A stretch of DNA of 17,847 bases, from the NCBI GenBank assembly GCA_016201575.1, contig JACQCN010000011.1:1-17847 (forward strand). Reading direction: 5' to 3'. Shown piece after piece: positions 1-6,644 of this stretch. Numbering within the stretch: the first letter of the stretch is position 1; every line of letters begins with the position of its first letter. Under the pieces are notes generated by a model. The model made no database searches. It saw only the letters and a program-made list of their open reading frames with translations, and was not told where the DNA came from. Both the position numbers and the translations under genes were made by a program. The stretch is from Candidatus Rokuibacteriota bacterium (GTDB lineage Bacteria > Methylomirabilota > Methylomirabilia > Rokubacteriales > CSP1-6).

Positions 1-81
1 CTGGTGGCCTCGCGGCTCACGGATCAGCCCACGCCGATGCCGTGGTTTGGCGGCAAGTCGCTCCACATCCGCTTCGCATGA
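1..81 (+). CDS. C-terminal 26 residues of an unidentified protein (cut by window edge)
   Basis: Frame 1 is open from the first base to a TGA at 79-81. It encodes 26 residues ending in WFGGKSLHIRFA. Nearly every third codon position is G or C, as in the solid genes of this window, so this looks like real coding sequence. I do not recognise the family from so short a tail. It is followed by a drop in GC content, so it probably marks the edge of the chromosomal background before the islet at 103-848. Confidence 0.55.
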   Translation: MVASRLTDQPTPMPWFGGKSLHIRFA

Positions 82-178
82 TCCCGCCCTCCGAGGCCCG
101 CAATGTTAGTCATTCCCCGCACCGTGGAAATCGAGGCTAGCTGTTCAATGGCATCGCGACACCGACCACCTATCAGTC

Positions 179-412
179 ATGCATCGTAGAGTGCTTCACC
201 CCGCGTATCTCAAGATAATCGCGATGGGTGAGCGAGCGCTGCCGTTCATCATGCAGCAGTTGATTCGGCAACCGGAGCACTGGTTTCCCGCCCTTAATGC
301 GATCGTTGACGAAGAAGTGGCCCCGTCTAATCTCGCGTTCAGTGAAGCGGTTGGCGCTTGGCTCGAATGGGGCCGACGACGCGGCTACGTCGATGTCAGC
401 GGAAGAGTTTGA
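179..412 (+). CDS. Small helical protein of the HPAYxxII...HWFxAL type, partner of the downstream DUF7689-like gene; 5' end probably frameshifted
   Basis: A 77-residue protein from ATG 179, with the motifs HPAYLKIIAMGERALPFI, HWFPALNAI and a closing AWLEWGRRRGY. From memory, this pattern matches a family of small helical uncharacterised proteins often encoded next to DUF7689 proteins. Homologues usually begin further upstream with a W-x-x-[DE]-T-x-x-LS stretch. That stretch is present here (WHRDTDHLS, about 146-175), but upstream of ATG 179 and with no in-frame start codon after the TAG at 107-109. An ATG at 103, preceded by GAGG at 93-96, lies one frame away. A one-base indel near 130-140 would join it to the conserved frame, while ATG 179 has no visible ribosome site. 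Either the gene is broken or a trimmed protein is made. Its end overlaps the next gene by 20 bp. Function unknown. Confidence 0.6.
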   Translation: MHRRVLHPAYLKIIAMGERALPFIMQQLIRQPEHWFPALNAIVDEEVAPSNLAFSEAVGAWLEWGRRRGYVDVSGRV

Positions 413-848
413 ACGGCTCTTCCCGAACCTGCGCAGCCGGGGCTATTCCGTATCGAGCGCGCCTGATCCTCGCTATAACTGTGCCTCCTGGGCGCTGAAC
501 CACACTTCGGTTTGCTACGACCCGTTCCCCAGCCCTGGCTGCTATTGGCCGCGCGACATCCCTCGCGACACAAGCGTCGATAGTTACGAATTTCTCTTCC
601 GCAAAGAGGGCTACAGCCGTTGCGGTGATGCCGAGCCGGAGCAGGGATTTGAGAAGATTGCGCTCTTTGCGCAGGGTAACTCTTTCATGCACGTCGCCCG
701 TCTTACGCCATCAGGGTCCTGGACCAGCAAGATAGGTGGACTCGAAGATATCGAGCATCGTAGCCTCGACGCGCTGCAGCCGTCGGATTATGGAACAGTA
801 GCAATCGTGATGAGACAGCCGCTCTCTCTCAGGCCAGACTCTCGTTGA
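393..848 (+). CDS. DUF7689-like protein with NCxxWA and HVAR motifs (uncharacterised, possible papain-like fold)
   Basis: A 151-residue protein. ATG 393 is chosen because the conserved part begins at once (SAEEFERLFPNL) and the start lies inside the end of the preceding gene, typical of translational coupling; an in-frame ATG at 297 would add a non-conserved tail. Visible motifs are YNCASWAL (residues 28-35), YWPRDIP (51-57), a GFEKIALFA strand (85-93), FMHVAR (98-103), SWTSKIG (109-115) and LEDIEH (117-122). These match, from memory, DUF7689 proteins, common in bacterial accessory DNA. An early NC(x)xW plus a later His and Asp/His motif recalls NlpC/P60 or papain-like cysteine hydrolases, but this is inference and no activity is established here. 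Base composition is clearly lower in GC than the flanks, suggesting transfer. Confidence 0.75.
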   Translation: MSAEEFERLFPNLRSRGYSVSSAPDPRYNCASWALNHTSVCYDPFPSPGCYWPRDIPRDTSVDSYEFLFRKEGYSRCGDAEPEQGFEKIALFAQGNSFMHVARLTPSGSWTSKIGGLEDIEHRSLDALQPSDYGTVAIVMRQPLSLRPDSR

Positions 849-904
849 ACGGCTTCGTCGTCTAGAGGCGGCTGGGGTCCGCCGAGTCACCAGCAGCGCG
901 GGCG

Positions 905-1912
905 CTACAGCAGGCGAGCGCTCAGGCGGACGATGCGGTGGAGCGCGGACTCCGCGACGTAGACGTTGCCGGCCGCGTCGAGCGCGATCCCCTCGGGGTC
1001 GGCGAGGTCGGCGGCGAGCGTGCTGACGGCGCCGTCGCGGGCGACCCGGAAGACCCGGTTCAGGTGCAGGCCGCCCGAGATCAGCACGCCGCCGTCGGGG
1101 GCGGCCACCATGGAAATGCGGTGGTACTGCCCGACCGGGAGCCGCGCCAGCGGCTCCAGCACGCTGTCGGCGGAGACCCGGAACACCTCGCCCATCGAGC
1201 TGAGCGCGAAGACCTCGCCGCCTGGCGCGACGGCCACGCTGATCAGGCGCGGCAGCAGCCCGCCGCCGGCGCGGCCGCCCCAGCCCCGCGGGAAGAACGG
1301 CGCCGCGCGCCCGAGGTCCCGGGGGAGCGCGACGTCCGGGTCCAGCTCGAGCCGGAACAGCAAGGGGCCCCGGTAGTCCTCGTCCCGCAGCCACTCGAAC
1401 CCGGGCGGCCCCGGCTCCTCCATGGAAGGCGGGATCTGGTCCACGAAGTCGACGACGAGCAGCCGCCCGGCGGCGTCGAAGGCCAGCGTGCCGCCGCCGT
1501 CGAGCCGGTGGAGGCCGCGCGCGTACAGCGTCAGCGTGGACGACGCCGAGAGCCGGTAGATGCGTGTCCCGTTCTCCTCACCGAGGAAGAGGTCGCCCGA
1601 GCGCGGGTCGACGGCGAGGCTCCCGAGCGCGGCCTTGCGGGGCCCGGCCGCGAAGGGGACGCGCACGCGGGGCGCGTGCGAGAGGTCCACGGGAGGCGCG
1701 GCGCCGAGAGGGACGCGGAAGATCTCCGCCGCGGAGTCGCCGCCGGCGCCCGGGCTCAGGACGACGAGCGCGCCGTCGCGGTCGAGGGCGAGCTGGAGAG
1801 GCCGGGGCACGCCCGTGACCACGACATCGACTGCGGGCGCCGGCGCGGAGACCGCCCGCCAGAGCAGGACCAGCGCGACGACTAGGGCCGGCGCGAGCGC
1901 GTGCCGCGTCAT
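905..1912 (-). CDS. Secreted NHL/SMP-30-like beta-propeller protein
   Basis: A 335-residue protein with an N-terminal signal peptide or anchor (residues 1-23, MTRHALAPALVVALVLLWRA) followed by repeated blades. Each blade carries a small-residue/Asp pattern such as LALDRDGALVVL, LAVDPRSGDLFLGEENG, LAFDAAGRLLVVDF, VAVAPGGEVFALS and IALDAAGNVYVAE. That is the signature of NHL-repeat or gluconolactonase-like (SMP-30) six-bladed propellers. No catalytic residues can be assigned, so it may be a lactonase-like enzyme or just a binding propeller. It is the last gene of the ABC transporter operon. Its ATG is 4 bp after the permease stop and lacks a Shine-Dalgarno of its own, so translation is probably coupled. 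A periplasmic role linked to the transported solute is inferred from position only. Confidence 0.7.
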   Translation of the reverse strand: MTRHALAPALVVALVLLWRAVSAPAPAVDVVVTGVPRPLQLALDRDGALVVLSPGAGGDSAAEIFRVPLGAAPPVDLSHAPRVRVPFAAGPRKAALGSLAVDPRSGDLFLGEENGTRIYRLSASSTLTLYARGLHRLDGGGTLAFDAAGRLLVVDFVDQIPPSMEEPGPPGFEWLRDEDYRGPLLFRLELDPDVALPRDLGRAAPFFPRGWGGRAGGGLLPRLISVAVAPGGEVFALSSMGEVFRVSADSVLEPLARLPVGQYHRISMVAAPDGGVLISGGLHLNRVFRVARDGAVSTLAADLADPEGIALDAAGNVYVAESALHRIVRLSARLL

Positions 1913-1916
1913 GGCG

Positions 1917-2768
1917 TTACTTGATCGCGGCGCCCGTGATCCCCGAGATGAACTTGTCGAGAAAGAGGTTGTAGACGATGGCCACCGGCACGCCCACCAG
2001 GAGCGCGCCCGCCATGAGGGAGCCCCAGAAGTAGACGTCGCCGCGGATCAGCTCGGTGGCCACGCCGAGCGGGACCGGCTTGTTGTCGGAGACGGAGATG
2101 AACGCCAGCGAGTAGAGGAAGTCCTGCATCGACAGCGTGAACGAGAAGATGACGGCGGTGATGAGGCCCGGCCAGCTCACGGGCAGCACCACCCGGAGGA
2201 GGGCGCCGAGCTGGCCGCAGCCGTCGACCCGGGCCGCCTCCTCGATCTCGAAGGGCACCGTCTTGAAGAACCCCATCAGGAGCCACGTACAGAACGGGAT
2301 CGTGAAGGTCGGGTAGACCACGACCAGCGACCACCAGCGGTCCTGGAGCCCGAGCTCGCTCACCACCCGCGACAGGGGGAGGAACAGGATGATCGGCGGC
2401 ACCAGGTAGGTCATGAAGATCCCGATGCCGAGGTTCTCGGCTCCGCGCAGCTTGAGCCGCGCCAGCGCGTAGCCGGCGGGCACGGCGGTGAGGATCGTGA
2501 TCAGCGAGACCCAGAACGAGATCGACATCGTGTTCACGATCCAGTCCGAATACGACGTGCGGTTGAACAGGAGGGCGAAGTTCTTGAGCGTGGGCGGCAT
2601 GCCGAACCAGAAGGGGATCGTGTCCATCCGGTAGAGATCCGCCTCCTGCTTGATCGCGGTGATGGCCATCCACAGGATGGGGAAGACGGCGAGCACCACG
2701 AACGGCGTGAGACCGAGGTAGATCAGGACGTGATGGCGGAGGGCGTTCTCCCGGGCCGAGCGGGCCAT
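1917..2768 (-). CDS. Carbohydrate ABC transporter permease, MalG/UgpE type
   Basis: A 283-residue inner-membrane permease with about six hydrophobic segments, the first near residues 15-37 (IYLGLTPFVVLAVFPILWMA). The cytoplasmic EAA loop is clear: EIEEAARVDG, then about nine residues, then VVLPVSWPGLI, the site that docks on the ABC ATPase. The length is normal for CUT1-family MalG-like subunits. The start at 2768 overlaps the stop of the preceding permease (TGATG), so MalF- and MalG-type subunits are made in equal amounts. Together with the binding protein upstream it would import an oligosaccharide, glycerol-phosphate or similar solute. The substrate cannot be told from sequence. No ATPase gene lies in the window. 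Confidence 0.9.
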   Translation of the reverse strand: MARSARENALRHHVLIYLGLTPFVVLAVFPILWMAITAIKQEADLYRMDTIPFWFGMPPTLKNFALLFNRTSYSDWIVNTMSISFWVSLITILTAVPAGYALARLKLRGAENLGIGIFMTYLVPPIILFLPLSRVVSELGLQDRWWSLVVVYPTFTIPFCTWLLMGFFKTVPFEIEEAARVDGCGQLGALLRVVLPVSWPGLITAVIFSFTLSMQDFLYSLAFISVSDNKPVPLGVATELIRGDVYFWGSLMAGALLVGVPVAIVYNLFLDKFISGITGAAIK

Positions 2769-3751
2769 CACCACTCCCGCCGGCGCAGGTTGCGCAGCAG
2801 CAGGATCATCGCGGGCAGCAGCAGCGGGAACAGGAACAGGGAGATGGCCGCGCCGCGCCCGAGGGCGCCGGCCTGGATGCCCACGCGGTAGGCCAGCATG
2901 GGGAGGATCTCGGTGGCGCCGTTGGGGCCGCCGTTGGTGAGCAGGTAGACGATGCTGATGTCGGAGAGCGTGAAGACGGTGTCGAAGAGGGCCCCGATGA
3001 GGAGGATCGGCGCGATCATGGGCACGATCACCTTGGCGAAGCGCTGCCGGAAGCTGGCGCCGTCGACCTTGGCGGCGTCGATGATCTCGGGCGGCACCGA
3101 CGTCAGCCCCGCCATCAGGACGATCGCGCTGAAGGGGAAGCTCCGCCAGACGTTCACGAACATCACCGAGGCCAGCGCGAGCCTGGGCTGCCCGAGCCAG
3201 ACGGGCCAGGCGTCGGTCCCGTAGGCGCCGATCAGGTGCAGCTGCCCGAGGGCCCAGTTGATGACGCTGAACTGCGAGTCGAGCATCCACTTCCAGCCGA
3301 GCGTGCTGACGGCGATGGGGATCGTGAACGGCATGACGACCAGCACCCGCACCACCTTCTTGCCCCGGAAGGACTGCATGAGGAGGAAGGCCAGCGAGGT
3401 GCCGAGCAGGCCCTTGCAGACGGCGGCGCCGACCGTGAAGATCAGCGAGTTCCGGAGGGCGACCCAGAAGGTGCCGCTCTGCACGACCGCCACGAAGTTC
3501 TCGAGGCCGACGAAGCGGGCCACGGGCGCGCCCACGCTGGCGTCGCTCAGCGCCAGGTAGAGCGAGAAGAGGAACGGCACGCCGACCAGGAGCCCGACGT
3601 AGAGGATGGCGGGCGTGAGGAGGCTGTAGCCGAACGCGTACCGCCGGGCGGTGACGCTCCGCCACCAGCGGGGCTTCGCCGCCTCGACCGGGACCTTGAG
3701 CGCGAGGGCGGCGCTCGGGTCCGGCTCGCGGCCGGCCATGAGGTCGTCCAT
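2768..3751 (-). CDS. Carbohydrate ABC transporter permease, MalF/UgpA type
   Basis: A 327-residue membrane permease. A polar N-terminal tail (residues 1-35) precedes the first membrane segment (GYSLLTPAILYVGLLVGVPF). The EAA loop near the C-terminal third reads EIIDAAKVDGASFRQRFAKVIVP and is followed by the LTNGGPNGATE motif typical of MalF-like subunits. Start 3751 overlaps the stop of the solute-binding protein gene (TGATG); an in-frame ATG four codons later (3739) is an alternative. The gene forms the heteromeric channel with the MalG-type product downstream. Family and role are secure, the substrate is not. Confidence 0.9.
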   Translation of the reverse strand: MDDLMAGREPDPSAALALKVPVEAAKPRWWRSVTARRYAFGYSLLTPAILYVGLLVGVPFLFSLYLALSDASVGAPVARFVGLENFVAVVQSGTFWVALRNSLIFTVGAAVCKGLLGTSLAFLLMQSFRGKKVVRVLVVMPFTIPIAVSTLGWKWMLDSQFSVINWALGQLHLIGAYGTDAWPVWLGQPRLALASVMFVNVWRSFPFSAIVLMAGLTSVPPEIIDAAKVDGASFRQRFAKVIVPMIAPILLIGALFDTVFTLSDISIVYLLTNGGPNGATEILPMLAYRVGIQAGALGRGAAISLFLFPLLLPAMILLLRNLRRREW

Positions 3752-5055
3752 CAGGCGGCTTTGTGCTTGCCGTAGATGCGCCGGATCTCGCCGACGCCCC
3801 AGTTCAGGGTCTCCTCGATGTCCTGGCCGCGGCAGACGCGGGTGAACATGTCGGGGATGACGAACGTGGTGAGGACCTCCTGCGCGGCCGGCGACATCGG
3901 ACCCGGATGGCCGAAGAAGGCCGTGATCTTGCCGATGTCCTGCAGCGTGTGGAGCTTGGGGTCGGTGCCGATCACCGGCATCGGCTTCGTATAGTGGCCC
4001 AGGAGGAACGGCATGTTGTAGCCGCGGCTGGCCGTCATCGCGTCCTTCTGGTGGTCGGCGACGTACTCGACGAACTCCTTGGCCGCCGGCACGTTCTTCG
4101 AGAACTTCCAGATGGCCCACACGTTGGGCTCGCCCACGTTCTTCCGCTCGCCGCCCGGTCCCGCCGCCTCCGGGAGCACGGAGGTGCTCTTGAAGACCTC
4201 GGGGTTGGTGTCCTGGGTCGTGCGGTACGCGGAGATGGCGTCGTGGATCCAGCAGGCCACGCCCGAGGCCAGGTACCGGTTGTCGGAGGCGTCGTCCCAG
4301 GAGAAGACCTCCGGCGTCATGCCCTCCTCGTAGAGCGCCTTGGCGAAGCGGAGCGCCTCGCGCGTCTCCTTGGAGTCGAGGACGATCTGCTGCCCGGTCG
4401 GGTCGGTCTCCCTGGCCCCGAAGCAGTAGAGCACGGCGCGCCAGTTGTGGTTGGCGTCGTTGCAGTGCGAGAGCTGGATGCCGGTCGGGTGGCCCTTGGC
4501 CTTGAGCGTGCGGCCCGCGACCCGCAGCTTCTCCCAGGTGTCGGGCACGCCGAGACCCGCCTGGTCGAACAGGTCCTTGCGCCACAGGACCGGGATCGAG
4601 ATGAAGTAGTCGGGGATCGCGTACCACACGCCGCCGATCTGCGCGCAGCTCTTGGCCCCCTCCATCCACCCGCCGTACTTCTTGGCGAGCCCGCTGGCGA
4701 CGTCGCTCACGTCGACCAGGTTCTTGTAGTAGTGGCCCGTGAGGATCTGGCCGACGAAGTAGATGAGGTCGTGGCCGGCCCCCGCCGCGAACTCGGCCGC
4801 GTAGCGGGCGGGCAGCTCGAGGTGCGGGATGTGGTCGACCATGACGCGGACGCCGTTCTTCTCGCCCCATTCCTTGGCGAACTTGTCGAACCACTGGTCG
4901 TAGGCGGGGATGAAGTGGCTCCACTTGAGCATCCGGAGGGTCGTCCCCCGGATCTGGGCGGGCGCTTGACGGGCATCGAGCATGGTGGTGAGGGTCGAGC
5001 CGGCGAGCGCGGTCCCCGAGACACGGATGAAGTCGCGTCGAGTCAGTTCGATCAT
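3751..5055 (-). CDS. Extracellular solute-binding protein, family 1, with Tat signal
   Basis: A 434-residue periplasmic binding protein and first gene of the transporter operon. Residues 5-10 (TRRDFI) plus a following Ala/Gly-rich hydrophobic stretch form a twin-arginine signal, with a likely cleavage near AQA-like residues 31-34, so the protein is exported folded. The mature part shows the family-1 (MalE/UgpB-like) pattern: LRMLKWSHFIPAYDQWFDKF at the start, VWYAIPDYFISIPVLWRKDLFD and VPDTWEKL in the first lobe, FSKNVPAAKEFVEYV in the second. ATG 5055 has a good ribosome site (GGGGGA at 5059-5064, spacing 3-5). The aromatic- and Asp-rich cleft region fits a sugar or polyol, but the ligand is unknown. 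Expression is expected from the promoter at 5113-5141. Confidence 0.9.
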   Translation of the reverse strand: MIELTRRDFIRVSGTALAGSTLTTMLDARQAPAQIRGTTLRMLKWSHFIPAYDQWFDKFAKEWGEKNGVRVMVDHIPHLELPARYAAEFAAGAGHDLIYFVGQILTGHYYKNLVDVSDVASGLAKKYGGWMEGAKSCAQIGGVWYAIPDYFISIPVLWRKDLFDQAGLGVPDTWEKLRVAGRTLKAKGHPTGIQLSHCNDANHNWRAVLYCFGARETDPTGQQIVLDSKETREALRFAKALYEEGMTPEVFSWDDASDNRYLASGVACWIHDAISAYRTTQDTNPEVFKSTSVLPEAAGPGGERKNVGEPNVWAIWKFSKNVPAAKEFVEYVADHQKDAMTASRGYNMPFLLGHYTKPMPVIGTDPKLHTLQDIGKITAFFGHPGPMSPAAQEVLTTFVIPDMFTRVCRGQDIEETLNWGVGEIRRIYGKHKAA

Positions 5056-5082
5056 GGCGGTCCCCCGGGCATCAGTGAGTTT

Positions 5083-5097
5083 CGCGATCCCATCGCG
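5083..5097. promoter_or_regulatory. Palindrome in the leader of the ABC operon (candidate operator or hairpin)
   Basis: CGCGAT-CCC-ATCGCG is a perfect 6+6 inverted repeat with a three-base centre. It lies between the predicted transcription start (about 5106) and the ATG at 5055. Its size and placement would suit a repressor (LacI- or GntR-like) site or an mRNA hairpin upstream of the ribosome site. No regulator gene is present in the window to pair with it. Confidence 0.4.
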
Positions 5098-5112
5098 GGA
5101 CGAAGTACCCTG

Positions 5113-5141
5113 AGTATCCGGCTGCCCTGGGCCCCGGTCAA
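5113..5141 (-). promoter_or_regulatory. Sigma70-type promoter for the solute-binding protein/permease operon
   Basis: On the minus strand TTGACC (5141-5136) and GATACT (5118-5113) are separated by exactly 17 bp. This is close to the housekeeping consensus and stands out in GC-rich DNA. The predicted start near 5106 leaves a leader of about 50 bases. The -35 box contains the TGA that ends the enoyl-CoA hydratase stub, so promoter and gene remnant are physically fused. Confidence 0.65.
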
Positions 5142-5245
5142 GCGGACCGCCGCTCCGCGAACGCCCGCACGGCGTTCGGCCGCTCGGGACGGTTGAGCGT
5201 GACGAGCGCGACGGGACCGCGCGTCTCGGGGAGGACCTGGGTCAC
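5138..5245 (-). pseudogene. N-terminal stub of an enoyl-CoA hydratase/isomerase (crotonase) gene
   Basis: A GTG at 5245 overlaps the stop of the VOC gene (GTGA) and opens a 35-codon frame ending at TGA 5138-5140. The product begins VTQVLPETRGPVALVTLNRP and continues ERPNAV, the classic first beta strand and NRPxxxNA turn of crotonase-family proteins (usual length about 260 residues). After NAV the family pattern stops and an unrelated tail (RAFAERRSA) leads to the stop. No continuation is visible in the other minus-strand frames before the ABC operon starts. This is therefore the 5' remnant of a real, formerly translationally coupled gene, lost from about 5165 onward by deletion or rearrangement. 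Assembly error is the alternative. Confidence 0.7.
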
Positions 5246-6054
5246 GCGAGCCCGGTCCGGGCCACCCCGAGCAGGAGGCCGTGCAGCGCCTTCGGGTGGA
5301 TCCAGAGCCCGTCGCGCTCCCGCGCCGGGTCACCGCCGCGCGGCGTCCAGGCGGCGCCGCGCCGCCCCAGCCGCTCGACGATCGCCCCGACGTCGTCCGC
5401 CTCCGCGGAGGCCATGTACAGCGAGTCGCCGCGCCGGGCCACCCACCGGCCCATCGCGCTCGCGGGATCGGTGACCTGGGCGATCTCGATCCGGTCGCGC
5501 CGGTCCGGCGCGAACAGCGCCAGCGTGCCCTCGTAGCCGAAGCGCGCGCTCCGGATCGGCGCGAACCGCGCGGGGTCGAGCCGGAACACCTCGGTGTACC
5601 GCTGGGCCACGGCCGTCCACGGGCCCGCGATCGTGTGCGTGACCTCGACGAATCCCCGCACGAGCGCCGTGGAGACGCGCTGCCCGGTGGGGCTCACCAC
5701 GACGAGGGCGCCGCCCGTCTGGGCCGGCTCGAGGAAGGTCTGCTCGTCCTCCTCGACGAACTCGATCCCCTCGCCGGCGAGATGGACGTAAAGATCGGTG
5801 AGGCTGGCCACCGAGACGCCGGCGGCGAGGAGGCCCTCGCCCCAGCGGGCGAGGTGCGCCTCCGCCGGGCCCGGCTCACTCGGCTGGCACAGCTCGACCT
5901 CGCCCGCGCCGAGGGCCAGCACCGTGCGCCGCGCGCCGAGATACCGGCTCCGCGACTCGCCGACCGGCTTGGCGCCGAGGAGCTCGGCGAACGTCCGCGC
6001 GGCCGCCTCGCGATCGCGCACGACGAGCTGTACGCGATCCACCCGCTCCAGCAT
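5242..6054 (-). CDS. Two-domain VOC (glyoxalase/bleomycin-resistance/dioxygenase superfamily) protein
   Basis: A 270-residue soluble protein with two VOC modules. The first starts at LERVDRVQLVVRDREAAART followed by FAELLGAKPV; the second covers about residues 130-268 and begins VRGFVEVTHTIAGPWTAVAQ. ATG 6054 is preferred over a longer in-frame start at 6096 because GGGAGA (6066-6061) sits 6 bp upstream and the conserved fold begins directly. The first strand of the first module lacks the usual metal His (VQLVV). The second has H at VTHTI, and a C-terminal LWIHP/LLLG strand is present. Metal binding and substrate are therefore uncertain. It was coupled by GTGA overlap to a crotonase gene, now only a stub, which suggests an acyl-CoA or aromatic-acid pathway role. 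Confidence 0.65.
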   Translation of the reverse strand: MLERVDRVQLVVRDREAAARTFAELLGAKPVGESRSRYLGARRTVLALGAGEVELCQPSEPGPAEAHLARWGEGLLAAGVSVASLTDLYVHLAGEGIEFVEEDEQTFLEPAQTGGALVVVSPTGQRVSTALVRGFVEVTHTIAGPWTAVAQRYTEVFRLDPARFAPIRSARFGYEGTLALFAPDRRDRIEIAQVTDPASAMGRWVARRGDSLYMASAEADDVGAIVERLGRRGAAWTPRGGDPARERDGLWIHPKALHGLLLGVARTGLA

Positions 6055-6075
6055 CGTCACTCTCCCGGGCGCGGT

Positions 6076-6105
6076 TTGACTTGATTCGCGGCGCAACGCT
6101 ACACT
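6076..6105 (+). promoter_or_regulatory. Sigma70-type promoter predicting a leaderless transcript
   Basis: TTGACT (6076-6081) and TACACT (6100-6105) are separated by 18 bp. The GTG start codon of the next ORF is at 6112, six bases after the -10 box and exactly where transcription should begin. There is no ribosome site between them. The simplest reading is a leaderless mRNA starting at or next to GTG 6112. Confidence 0.6.
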
Positions 6106-6111
6106 CCGCGC

Positions 6112-6636
6112 GTGTCGCTGTCAACGCTGGCGCCGGCGCTCGCCTCGGGCGTCATGCTCGGGTGCTGCTACGCCCTGGTGGCGCTCGGCTTCGCGATGAT
6201 CCTCGCCCTCACGCACTCGCTCAACCTCGCCCACGACACGCTCGCCCGCGTCCTGCCCCTGCGCGACACCTTCGTGGCGATGTTCTTCGTGACGATGGGG
6301 CTCCTCATCGACCCGCGGATCCTGCGCGCGAACCTGGGCCTGCTCGCGGTGATCGTGGGGCTGACCGTCCTCGGCAAGCTCGCGGTGTGGCCGGCGGTGG
6401 TCCGGCTCTTCCGGCAGGGGCTGACCACGGCGGTGCGCGTCGGCCTCGGTCTCGGCCAGATCGGCGAGTTCTCGTTCGTCCTCGTCCAGGCCGCCCACGC
6501 TGCCGGCCACGTCGGCGCCGACGTCTCCAACTCCAACGCGACGCTGGCCGCGTCCGTCCTGACGATCCTCCTGAACGCGCTCCTCGTGCGCGGGATCGGC
6601 GGCTGGCTCCGCCGCCCGGCCGAGGCGGGGGCCTGA
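6112..6636 (+). pseudogene. Chimeric membrane ORF: LivH-type permease N-terminus fused in frame to the C-terminal half of a Kef-type cation/proton antiporter
   Basis: A 174-residue hydrophobic ORF from GTG 6112. Residues 1-41 (GVMLGCCYALVALGFAMILA, then LTHSLNLAH) are the opening of a branched-chain amino-acid ABC permease of the LivH family, normally about 290 residues. From about residue 44 the pattern changes to a Kef/CPA2 antiporter: LPLRDTFVAMFFVTMGLLID, then LGLGQIGEFSFVL near 122-134, and a normal-looking end. The usual first 250 or so residues of the antiporter are missing, as is everything after the first LivH helix. The join lies at about 6229-6247, where CTCGCCC occurs twice (6226-6232 and 6241-6247). 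The frame is intact and has a promoter, so a protein may be made, but neither parent function should survive. Assembly chimera is possible. Confidence 0.65.
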
Positions 6637-6644
6637 TCGCCCCC

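Noticed and set aside
867..883. Short inverted repeat GGCGG/CCGCC between the convergent DUF7689-like and propeller genes
   Set aside because: A stem of only 5 bp with no T run is expected by chance in this composition, so it is not called as a terminator. I see nothing else in 849-904.
938..2891. Plus-strand open frames opposite the propeller and MalG-type genes
   Set aside because: They have Arg/Glu/Gly-rich composition only and conflict with well-supported genes on the minus strand.
3763..5196. Long plus-strand open frame opposite the solute-binding protein gene
   Set aside because: The minus strand has a Tat signal, ribosome site and promoter; the plus-strand product has no recognisable pattern.
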